Shown here piece by piece: positions 46,205-56,800 of a DNA stretch of 64,000 nucleotides; within the stretch, counting starts at the first letter, position 1, and each line of letters starts with the position of its first letter. Origin of the DNA: Actinostola sp. cb2023 (Eukaryota > Cnidaria > Anthozoa > Actiniaria > Actinostolidae). The notes below the pieces were generated by a model that had not been told where the DNA came from, made no database searches, and saw nothing but the letters and a program-made list of their open reading frames with translations. The DNA lies in contig JAUJYZ010000677.1 of NCBI GenBank assembly GCA_033675265.1, forward strand, positions 657,089 through 721,088, in the 5' to 3' direction. Both the position numbers and the translations under genes were made by a program.

Positions 46205-49200
46205 TTAATAATTATAATAATAATAATAATATTAATAATTATAATAATAATAATAATAATATTAATAATTATAATAATAATCATAATCAACTTTATATAA
46301 TGAGGGTTACACCAAACAGTGTATCAACTGATAAATAAGTGGCCCTCCTACCTAAAAGATTCCTCCTACCTAGTTATTTTATAGGGTATGACTAATAATA
46401 ATCATAATCAACTTTATTTAATGAGGGTTACACCAAACAGTATATCAACTGATAAATAAGTGGCCCTCCTACCTAAAAGATTCCTCCTACCTAAATGATT
46501 GACACTCCATAACAATGAAAGTAATGGTAAAATTGATGATGATGATGATGATGATTTATGATGATGTTGAAGTACCTGTGGCCTAACAAGGGATAATGAC
46601 AAGTCAAGAAAATTCTCTATAACTCTTGATTCCTGTGGAAAGAGAGTGTATACAGATATAAAACTCCAGCGGGTGTAACAATACTGTGACATGGAAACAA
46701 TAGTAACAGTGTATTTGCTCACAATAATTATTGACTTTCATATTACATATTTTACCTTGTGGCATTCGTGGCAGACAACAATGCTGTCCAATTTACCAGC
46801 AAAAACACTATCAACAGATGGAGCAGTGACCAGTTGAACATAATCTATTAACAGGAATAACACCAGAAATAAGATGGATACATTAATGGAGAGGACTACA
46901 AATAGACAGTTAGATTGATGGATGGATAAATATATATATCAACAGATGGAGCAGTGACCAGTTGAACATAATCTATTAACAGGGATAACACCAGAAATAA
47001 GATGGATACATTAATGGAGAGGACTACAAATAGACAGTTAGATTGATGGATGGATAAATATATATATATATCAACAGATGGAGCAGTGACCAGTTGAACA
47101 TAATCTATTAACAGGGATAACACCAGCAATAAGATGGATACATTAATGGAGAGGACTACAAATAGACAGTCAGATTGATGGATGGATAAATATATAAAGT
47201 ATTGATAGACTAGAAGGAGAAAAAACTTGGATGAGTGGATGAAATGGATGGATGAAAGGATGGGTGGATGAAATGGATGGATGAATGGATGGGTGGATGA
47301 AATGGATGGGTGGATGGATGGATGGATGAATGGATGGGTGGATGAAATGGATGGATGAATGGATGGGTGGATGAAATGGATGGATGGGTGGGATGAAATG
47401 GATGGATGGATGGGTGGGTGGATGAATGGATGGGTGGATGAAATGGATGAAATGGATGGATGGATGGGTGGGTGGATGAATGGATGGGTGGATGAAATGG
47501 ATGGATGGGTGGGTGGATGGATGGATGAATGGATGGATGGGTGGTTGGATCAATGGATGGGTGGATGGGTGGATGAATCAATGGATGGATTGATGGATGG
47601 ACGGGTGGGATGGGTGGATTGATTCATGTGAAAAGGATGAGTAAATCTCTGCATGGAAACATGTACAATTTTTTATCCACAGAAGCTACCTTTAATCTTC
47701 TCTTTCTTCTCAGCTGGCAAACTCTTGATATCAACTCCCTCAGTGACTTCAAACTGCTTTAGAATTCCTATCTTAACGCGCTGTGGTAGAAAACAAATTA
47801 CAGTCATTAGCATACTAGCTAGACAATGAGTTCATGCAAGGTCATGCAACATTGTACAATTTTGGTGTGTGTCTGAACCACCAAACTCACCTTGAGTTGT
47901 TCTGTCTTGACTGAGTCCAGTAAGTATCGCAGTAGTTCCTGGCTGTCTTGTTGCTGGAAACCTTTGAACCTTGGTGCTCTTAAACAAATTGAAGGGGTCT
48001 GAGTACAAGTGGAAACTAGTGAGTACACTAGTATGGGTAGCCTGCGTTACATCTGGACTATACGAGAGAAAAGTTCGGATGTAACGCAGGCTAAGATACA
48101 AGATGCTTTATACTATAGTATGGGCTGCATCGGTGTACAGTGTATAATAATGATATATTCAATGGTTAAAGGGAATCGATAACACTGTAAAAAAGAGTAC
48201 TTAACTTTACTGATGTTTCAATTAACCCTTCGTTGGAGTAAGAGGAACAAGAACAACGTAAGTGATTTCTGATCAAAATCTAAATTCTTCTGGAAAGTCT
48301 TAAGATTCTAAAGGAGAATTTGGTTTTTGATCACAAGTCACTTACACTGAGGCAGATCCCTTCAATCAGAGTCATTTTCATATGAGTGGGAAACTTACGG
48401 CACAGAGTTACAGTAACGGAACGGAATCTAAGACATTCTATTCAACCGATCACAGCGCGCAAAATCATTGCTCAACCAATCAGAATGCTTGGACACAGCA
48501 CGGTCACCGCATGGCATGAAGCATACATGTACCATGATTACAAAACATACTTCTCACTCATATGAAAACAAATCTAAACAAGCAGATGGCAAACTCTGGC
48601 AGCTGCACATACTTTCAAAATCAATGCCATCTAAATTTTGCATGTTTCATCTGCCAATTTTTACATGTTTATAAATTTGAAGCCTTTTAGACACTGCTGT
48701 GCTCGGCAAGAGAGCAGAGTAAATGGAAGAGAAGGAGATGAGAAAGAGTGGAGAAAAGGGAAGGAGAGATGCTACATGTACATGCAGGAGCCAAAAGGAC
48801 AACTTACTTTTTGCAAATCTCAGAGAACAAGACCTTAGGGTTGAGAGGTCCTGGTGAAGAGGATCTAAATTCATACAGGAGCTTATTCAGAGACACTAAT
48901 AATGACCCTGCAGAGTTGGTCACGTGGACTGTCAGTCTGGGCTGAAAATAATAATGCAGTTTATTACTACTTCTAATTGTTGAAACATGTACATAAATTT
49001 ACAGTACATGTACCAGTCATGTAGTACATGTAAAGGTGTAATAAAGGTGTCTATCTATCTTATGTATGTAGATTACCGAGTTATGTTTATCAACAATCCT
49101 TTGCGAGTACTCTGATTGATTGACAAATGCCATGGCAACATGTAGCAGTTCTGTCTGATTCAAGTTCTGTAAAATAAATTGAAAACACATTCATTTTATT

Positions 49201-52200
49201 GCATTCGCGTTAATGTAGAATAACATCCCGAGCATAGAATACATGCAAATGACTCCATCAGTTAGAAGATTTCTTTTGGGTCTTGTCTAAGGTTTATATA
49301 TACACCTATTTTAAAAAAAACCATTGTTGTTGACTTGACCGTCAAGCCTACGCGACCAGACTGAACGGGAGTATGGGTATGTCAACATATTTTAATTCTG
49401 ACATGGCTGCAAGTTAAGTTCTGCTAAATAAAAGCACAAAATTAATAGACATTGCTCAATGTGATCACAAACATCAAAATGTACCATCTACCCATGCTCC
49501 CTTTCGGTCTAGTTGCGTACCCTTGAGTTAAGTTCACAGACAGCATTTTTTTGAAATAGGTGTATATAGTCTATGTGTACTAACAAATAATTATCAGCCT
49601 GTACATACTACATGTACATATATACTGTACCTGCATCACAGCATTAAAGAAACAAGTATTACCAAGATTAACCAGGCCCTAAAACAACAAGACGGTACGT
49701 GAATGTACATCATATTAAATAATGTAAAGTCACGTACATCTAGGATGAAATTTACCTTAATCTTCCCATTGGTATTTGTAGATAGACAGTTCACTTTATC
49801 TGATTTCTCTGTAGAATCTAATGTTGCTAGTTTGGGGATGATAAGCTTCTGGTCTGAAAAGAATGTAATATCCTGTATTTTTAATACATGTATGAACTTG
49901 TACATACATGTACATGTACATTTGCATTTAATTTTGTAACAGAAAATGTTCCCCTACCATTTGGTGCATCCAGCTTTAAGCCCTTGATTAAAAGCTTGAC
50001 ACTATCATGTAGATCAGTATTAGGGACAATAGGGACCTCCATATCACATGCATAGCACCTAGTATATAAAACAATGGATCACATTCATGTAGATCAGTAT
50101 TATCTAGGGAGACTAGGGACAATATACACCGATTCCGAACATGGCGACCAATTTGAATAACCACTGTTCTTGACTGACCAGCCTCTCATACAGGTGAGAA
50201 AACTTTTGTGTTTCCACATGAAAGTTCGTTGTCCAATTTTTGTTTCACTCGTATGATTGCAGATTATGCACATGTACAGTATATACTCACCAGACAAGCA
50301 TTGACTGTAAGTGTAGTGTAATACTGTGTGAAGGACAATCAATGTAATGACTAAGAGCATGTTTATCCTCACTGTATCGGTCACAGCCCTGGAATGAATG
50401 GAATACCATAGATGGCAGAATTATATTTTACTATTGTCTTTAGCATCTGCACACAAGTGATATTATGGGAACAAGACGCTCAATGAGCGTACACTCGGGC
50501 TTATGACAAGGACAATGTCAGTTGCGTGAGGAAAGACCTGACAATGACTGACAGTTGCGTGACGAGGGAGACTATGTATATACATGTATGTGTCGAGTTC
50601 ATTTGATTTGCCTTTGACTTTGAGTTAATTTGATTACCTTTTGACTTTGAGTTCAATTGATTTGATTTTGATGAGTTCGTGTAAAGGCCCGCTCTCTAGC
50701 TTCAGATCCCGAAACGTCGAGTTTGGAATCGAGTTCGAGTTCGGGTTCGAGTTACGGTTCGAACGTCGAATAAAACAAGGACATCTTCTTCAATACAATA
50801 TCATTTCTCTGACGTCATGACAATCAGTGACAGTTGAGTGACGAGGGAGACTATGTGTTGGGTGAGTACGTACATGATACGTCTGGAGGTTGCATAGGTC
50901 AGATGGTTCTGATAACGCCCTCACGTTTGTTTTTGTTAAATATATTTTAAGCGAGCTTCTAGTCCTTCTACCACTTCTAGTCATTGAACGATGAACTAGA
51001 ATCCTGACCTTTTAATAGCTTGAAGATCTACAGCTGCTTTCAAAACTAAGATTCAAATCTACTTGAGTCCTGTGTGTCGTTTGTTTTTTTCTTATCTGCT
51101 GAGTAATCTTGAAACTCGATACGATTAAATACGTCGCATACTTTCTTCATTCTTTGACCGAAGAAAACTACTACTACGACTACTACTACTACTACTACTA
51201 CTACTACCGAAAAACCCATTTTATAACTCGGGCTTCCTTCGGAAGGGCCCGAGTAATAATAATATAAGTTGCATAGCTACAATGTACATGTACATACAAT
51301 ACATGTACAAAAGACATATCCTGAGTCCCTGATTGTAGATATCGAACTCAGGAAATTATAGATTATACCAGTCAGATGCTCTACCATGCACACTGAGCTA
51401 CAGTACAATGTACATGTGTAAGCTTGTAGTGAACAGTCGGTCATACTGTACATTTACATCTGGTGGGTTCATTTACAACAATATGTCCTGCTAATGCTGT
51501 AGGCACAATAATGTCTATACATGTATAGGTTATAACTGTATAGCCTCCTCCACAGGCAACTCTAGGTTCATATACAACAATATGTCCTGCTAATGCTGTA
51601 GTACAATAATGTCTATACATGTATAGGTTATAGCTATAGCCTCCTCCACAGGCAACTCTAGGTTCATATACAACAATATGTCCTGCTAATTGCTGTATAC
51701 TTACAATAATGTCTATACATGTATAGGTTATAACTATAGCCTCCTCTGCAGGCAACTCTATTGTGGGAGAGAAGAGAAGGATTGGGTTGGGTTGGGATAC
51801 CTGTGTAAGGGTCGTGAGGTCACTTAAACAGGAAGCCCAAGACCAAAGAACCCAAAAATCTCCCCACAGTGATGCCTGTGGAGGAAGCTAAGGTTAACTA
51901 CATTATGGTTGTCAAGGGTACTGTCAGTGGATATGAAGATAATTTGTATAGTTACATACAGTAATTAGGTAGATAGATAGATAGATAAATTATATTTCCA
52001 CATGGTGGTTCGGTGGTGATGGCTAGTTATAGTTTTTATAGTTTGTACCAACCTGTTTGCCACAACGTAAACAAATGCAAACAACAGTGTCTTCAGATTG
52101 GGAACCATTGCAGAACTAATAAATCAATATGTAACTTAGATATCAAAACAAATTGAAAAAATAAATACACAATATATAGTAGTTCGATCTAAATAAATAG

Positions 52201-53288
52201 AATAATTATAATTCCATGATCAACTTACACAACATCGTCCCAGCTTGGCATGGGGAACATGGTTTTGTAAAACTCCAAGTTTGGCTGCTTTACTCAAATG
52301 AGGGCATTTTTTTATTCCTTCGACTGAAACACATACATGTAGATGTACAATGTAAGAATCATGAAATAACAACATTTGATACCTGATGATGATGATGGCA
52401 ACATTGATGATGATTACTACAATGATGATATATATATATACAACAATGAAGATGATGATGATAGCATTGATGATGATGATAAGGATGATGATGATGATTA
52501 CTTTGAACAATGATGATGATGATCATTACAACAATGATATATCGATGATGATGATGATTACAACATTGATGATGATTACACATACAACAATGATGACGAC
52601 AACATTGATGATGATGATTACTACTATACAGCGATGATGATGATCATTACAACAATGATATATCTATGATGATTACAACATTGATGATGATTACACATAC
52701 AACAATGATGACGACAACAATGATGATGATGATTACTACTATACAGCGATGATGATGATCATTACAACAATGATATATCTATGATGATTACAACATTGAT
52801 GATGATTACACATACAACAATGATGACGACAACAATGATGATGATTACTACTATACAGCGATGATGATGATCATTACAACAATGATATATCTATGATGAT
52901 TACAACATTGATGATGATTACACATACAACAATGATGACGACAACATTGATGATGATGATTACTACTATACAGCGATGATGATGATCATTACAACAATGA
53001 TATATCTATGATGATGATGATTACAACATTGATGATTACAACGATGATAATGATGATGATTATAATAATAATTTAATATATTAATTACAACAATGATCAT
53101 GATGGATGATGGTAATCAGATCACGGCACGAGCCGTACGTGCTAGTACATGTACATGTAAGCTTATTAAATTACAACAAAAGTAAGCTTACCTTGTATAT
53201 TTGGTTCCTCCGACGAATCTTCGTGATCTACTTTGTTCTTAGACTTCTTCTGATTACCACGATTGTGTCTTCGACCTTTCTTCCCCAT
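41545..53288 (-). CDS. Ubiquitin-specific protease, USP16/USP45 type (1170 aa, 17 exons)
   Basis: Minus-strand exons: 53192-53288, 52229-52323, 52053-52115, 50291-50388, 49958-50058, 49756-49853, 49631-49678, 49077-49166, 48808-48941, 47891-47978, 47690-47780, 46756-46844, 46576-46632, 45355-45498, 43484-45137, 42536-42762, 41545-41883. All have GT-AG borders with matching phases (3513 nt). The start MGKKGRRHN resembles the basic N-terminus of this family. Exons 2-5 encode a complete zf-UBP finger (residues 39 to about 150: [31 protein letters not shown]). The catalytic Cys is residue 193 in [22 protein letters not shown], two CxxC pairs ([14 protein letters not shown]), HFKRFQQ, the His of GHYTA (about 1085) and the Asp of YYVSDS (about 1139) complete the USP fold. 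Vertebrate relatives deubiquitinate histone H2A or the ERCC1 repair factor; which applies here is unknown. Confidence 0.93.
42115..42375. mobile_element. MITE-like foldback in last intron of the protease gene
   Basis: CCAGGGGTGCTTACC with GGAAATTCCGGTTGG at the left and its inverted form ending GTTAGCACCCCAG at the right. The arms are rich in TTCCGG words, including GATCAGAAAGTTCCGG and CCGGAACTTTCCGATC. Confidence 0.75.
42385..42512. repeat. 64-bp tandem duplication next to exon 16 of the protease
   Basis: Units at 42385 and 42449 differ at one or two bases and contain TTAGCTTCTCTTCGTACTTT. They lie in the intron, just past the donor at 42534-42535. Confidence 0.85.
42925..43440. repeat. 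GTTGTCATGGGAAAC-type minisatellite in intron 15 of the protease
   Basis: Alternating units (TGTTGTCATGGGAAACTG, TTGTCAAGGG, ATATCGTTGTCAAGGG) form a higher-order period of about 63 bp. The frames open across it are repeat artefacts. Confidence 0.9.
45545..46290. repeat. GATGAT-rich and AAT-rich microsatellite tract in protease intron
   Basis: A TGATGATGG-type degenerate tract (45545-45945) is followed by a nearly pure AAT/ATT tract (45963-46290). Confidence 0.9.
46281..46492. repeat. 121-bp tandem duplication in protease intron
   Basis: TCATAATCAACTTTATATAA with the following 70 bases is repeated at 46402. The copies differ at a few sites and a linker of about 30 bases is included in the period. 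Confidence 0.8.
46807..47198. repeat. Three-fold repeat that includes the 5' end of a protease exon
   Basis: A unit of about 128-132 bp starts at 46811, 46939 and 47071. On the minus strand each unit contains the acceptor CCTGTTAATAG and the coding start of exon 12 ([12 protein letters not shown]). Only the copy nearest the rest of the exon (46756-46844) joins the following coding sequence without interruption. Confidence 0.85.
47220..47635. repeat. GGAT/GGGT tetranucleotide-type microsatellite in protease intron
   Basis: A long run of GGATGGATGGGTGGATGAAT words. The open frames in it are repeat artefacts. Confidence 0.95.
48038..48093. repeat. Short hairpin in protease intron
   Basis: TAGCCTGCGTTACATC is matched inverted by GATGTAACGCAGGCTA, with a 24-base loop. 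Confidence 0.75.
48258..48349. repeat. Foldback in protease intron
   Basis: GTAAGTGATTTCTGATCAAA and its inverted counterpart TTTGATCACAAGTCACTTAC frame a 92-bp imperfect palindrome. Confidence 0.7.
48367..48576. mobile_element. MITE (family GTCG, diverged copy) in protease intron
   Basis: GTCATTTTCATATGAGTGGG at the left and CTCACTCATATGAAAACAAA at the right are inverted copies of the ends seen at 39841-40001, with several changes. Confidence 0.7.
49296..49570. mobile_element. MITE with TATACACCTATT ends in protease intron
   Basis: TATATATACACCTATTTT at the left and AAATAGGTGTATATA at the right. The arms continue with inverted similarity through GACTTGACCGTCAAGCCTAC and GTACCCTTGAGTTAAGTTC. 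Confidence 0.65.
51176..51209. repeat. ACT microsatellite
   Basis: Run of ACT triplets in a protease intron, followed at 51226-51254 by a small CTCGGGC/GCCCGAG hairpin. Confidence 0.85.
51330..51405 (-). repeat. tRNA-like sequence (pseudogene or SINE head) in protease intron
   Basis: On the minus strand TGTAGCTCAGTGTGCATGGT and AGAGCATCTGACTGGTA resemble the D-arm and anticodon arm of a tRNA, and CCTGAGTTCGATATC resembles a T-arm with a damaged box B. Pairing is incomplete, so it is not called a functional tRNA. Confidence 0.55.
51476..51760. repeat. Three tandem units of about 90-96 bp in protease intron
   Basis: GGTTCATATACAACAATATG starts at 51476 (variant), 51565 and 51661. The units contain AATGTCTATACATGTATAGG. 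Confidence 0.85.
52380..53100. repeat. GATGAT-rich higher-order repeat in first intron of the protease
   Basis: Units of about 110-120 bp with GATGATGATGATCATTACAA and ACATACAACAATGATGACGA recur five times or so, within a longer ATG/ATT-rich tract. Confidence 0.9.
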
Positions 53289-53861
53289 AATATTCAGACG
53301 GGAACAGTTGGTAGTGCTTTGAGTGTTGAGCCACGTGAAGATTGCCGGGAAGATTGCCGTCATAAAATCGGAACAATTTTTACACAAAATTTAGTTCAAG
53401 TCAAAAATCCACGCATTCCTCTTCACAATACAGACTCTAGATAACACAGATTTGTGATTAGAAAGCTTCAACCGGTTTTTTCAGGACAAATATTTCACTG
53501 TTGATTGCATTGCAATATTTTTCTGAGAATACAAATAAAGGGAGAGACTGGTAATTAGTAAGGATACCGCTGTCCATCATTTAGCGTAATTTTTTTTTTT
53601 TTTTGAAAAAATAATTTGAAAATATTGTTTAGCTCGAGTTGATATTTCAAAGTGCTATGTGTACAACGATTAAAATCAAGTTTTTATGAGTGAAATCAGA
53701 AATAAAGAAATTTTCTAGGGAATTTTCTAGGGAGGGGAGAGAAGGGAACTGTTTGACATATCGGCCGAGAAAGACTGGGTTTGGCCAAATATTTACCAAA
53801 CTGAACCAAACTCAAGTGGAACATTATTTTATCTCTAAATTTTCTTCCAAAAAGATCAATC
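53289..53861. promoter_or_regulatory. Probable bidirectional promoter region
   Basis: The 573 bp between the divergent start codons of the protease (minus, 53288) and the glutaredoxin-DEP-DUF547 gene (plus, 53862) must hold both 5' UTRs and core promoters. A run of T at about 53590-53605 is the only striking feature. No TATA element can be assigned with confidence. Confidence 0.5.
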
Positions 53862-56800
53862 ATGAAAGGACGAATTGTAGTATTCTCAATTACGGGTTGC
53901 CCATTTTGTCTTCGAGTGAAGTCCAAGATACGCGATCAACTCGGCCTTGAGTTTGTCGATATCGACCTTGATCACTTTCCTAATCGAAGAAACGAGGTGA
54001 AAGAGCGATCAGGCAGACGTACTGTACCACAGGTTTTCTTTAATAATATCCACGTTGGAGGCTTTGAGGATCTTAATAAGTTGGTAAGCTTTGGAAGAGA
54101 AAGGAATTCCGGGTAGTTGTTGAGTCACTTTGCTCGATATTCAGCTGTTTGGTTACCCCGAGTTTGTCATTTCCCCCGCTGTCCACTAATTAACTTAATA
54201 AGCTTTTAATAAACTAGGTTGTGTAAAAATGAGCGCTCAACATAGTGGACAGGGGAAAAGAATAATCTCTGAAACTCAGGGTACTGTTTAGAATGACTGC
54301 AAAATTTTCTTAATTTTATAAATCGTAAAAGTCGAAAGAGGTGCTTACATGTATTAACTTTAACCAATATTAACTTAAAGTCTTCAGCTTATTAAGTTTA
54401 TTGATACTAAAATTTTAGTTTTTCTAATACAAAATCAGGATGAATATCTCGATAATATTGTATTTTAAATTTATTCTCTTTTTAAAAGTCTCAACGAAGC
54501 GTGACACTTACAGTGCGACTACACCAACCAAGGCCACCCAAACAAATTTTGAATCAAATTTTCTAATCACATTTGTGACGCTGAATAACAGAATGATGTC
54601 GAATTCTACAATTTAAACTGTTTCTTGTTCACTCTTGATCATATACATACACATATAAAGTAAAATATATGCTTTTAAAGCGAAAATTTGTGCAGATTCT
54701 GTTGTTTGAATACTCAATTGTGATTGGATAATTTGTATGAAAATTTGTTTGGGTGGCCTTGGTTGGTGTAGTCGCACTGTAACTTGAGTTATATGACTTG
54801 CATTTTTACATGTACAATATTCAACTATTTTGATAGCAATGCGGGGAGGGGAGGGAAGGGGAAAATATAACAGTGGTAGCTAAATCAGTCTTCTGTACTT
54901 GTCTCTGTATTTTTTTCCTTACTGGAATTCCTGATTGACCCAGGTGACCAAGGGGTCCAGAAGGGGTGTGTGTGTGTGGGGGGGGGGGGGGGGGGGGGGG
55001 GGAAGCGGGAGGGATGTACGTTGTAGTCCCTTAGCTTCAGGATGGGAGTGTGCCGCTGATTCTCTGAGACCCTGGACCTGTTCCAGACAAAATGGCCAAA
55101 ATACATGTAGGTACCAATAAAAATATACTCTGTTCCAGACAGAAACAGTGATTTGTATACCCTGTTCCAGAGTCAGAGAGGAAAAAACCATGCCCTAGCT
55201 GTTGAGTGGCACATCCACGTATAGCCCATATAAGGGATATCCCCCTCCCCCGGGAGACTACATTTGTCATTGAAGTGTACATGTATAGTACAAAATATGG
55301 GGCTTAGAGGAGACTATACAATGTATATATATATATACATACATACATGTAGAGTATAATATGTCAGCCATGTTAGTGCCTGCACCAACATACCTACAGG
55401 TTCATTACAACACCAACGTTCTTTTCTTTGCATTTTTCTTTTCGAAAAAGCTTGATCAGGGCTCGATCCCCATGTGCTAATTTGTGAAGCAAATTAACTC
55501 CTGAATATCATGTACCGTTGTATATATAAGTGTTTGTTATCCTATGTTTTTATTTGATAGTCCAAAGAAGAATTAGACAAGTTAATCAAGGAGGTCCAGG
55601 AAAACCCTGCTCCTGAGGATGCACCAAAGCCACCAGAGAAGACAGACGAGGGAGGTTAGTAAGCCCCATTATGTCATTTAATTGTGTTAGCGGTCTACCC
55701 CGACCGTGCAGGTGCTCTCAGCTGCCATGTTGTTTCCTCTCTGTGTGTTTACTTGAATAAACCTCATTTACATTGTGAATTTACCAACTCTTGCCTGATT
55801 TACTGAGAAAGCAATAACAGGGCATTTTGCAAATGGTGGTAGTGTTTCAATACAGTATATCCTCTTTAAATAAATTTGTCTTAAATTTACTTCCAGTAGA
55901 ACACTTCAATATGCACTGTAAATAAATCTTTGTCAGATATCTCATGAGTGTCTGGCTTAATTAAGAGAGTTTATGCCTGGAAGTCTAATATTATTGATAC
56001 TTTTTTGTAGGTGATAAAAGTGACACCTTTCAATTCACTTGTGAGCTTGATGAGTATGCAGAGCTTGTCAAAAGTATCAAGGACAGTGGTTTGGTCAAGG
56101 ACCATCGTCAAGGATTGATACACACCTACAAGAACTCCTTTGTTGGGAAGGAAGTTGTTGATTGGTTAATGATGACGAGGCATGTTGGTAAGTAGGAACA
56201 ATGTACATACATGTAGCCTGGCTAACAATGACAGTAGGATCGCATCATTGCGTGCAACATTGCTGGCAATACCTGTACAGTTTTCTGATTGCAGTGTGTT
56301 CACCTATAGCTGCAATTGTTGTGACCAAGTATATTACAGCATAGTGCAATCCTACGTCTGCAGTATTGCTTGCAACAAATTGCAGAGGTGGGCACACACT
56401 GAAAGCTGTGCCATTGTTTGCAATATTGCACACATGTACAGTATTGCACCATGCATGCATGTGTCCACTGCCCCAATCCCTTTGGGCTTAAGCTCTGGAG
56501 GCTATAGGAAGAGGATATTTTTGTTGTGCCTTCATTCCTTCACCCATGTTCAAGTTCTATATAACTAATATACATGTACAACTCTATTCTTACATACAGA
56601 AAGAGATCAAGCTTTAGCGATGTGCCAAAACCTGATAGATCGACACTTTAGCCATGCAGCCAAGAAAGGTGAACAAGAAAAGGAATTTGCTGATGACAGT
56701 CTTTATCGATTCCTTGAAGATGATGAAAGTAATGCTTTAAACTCTGGTATGGAGTCCCTGTGTGAACCCAGGCCTGCTCATGAAGTTGGAGAGACGTTGA

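Noticed and set aside
45931..46290. Poly-Ile open frame
   Set aside because: AAT microsatellite translated on the minus strand.
46896..47129. Separate minus-strand gene encoding [12 protein letters not shown] twice
   Set aside because: It is the tandem copy of the 5' end of protease exon 12 with its intron, not an independent gene.
47170..47622. Open frames of HPSIHPSI or DGWMDGW repeats
   Set aside because: Tetranucleotide microsatellite in an intron.
51780..51900. Candidate protease exon between the third and fourth called exons
   Set aside because: Has splice-like borders on the minus strand, but its translation does not fit the zf-UBP finger. The true exon was found at 50291-50388, giving GC, KHALSHY and a phase-matched W.
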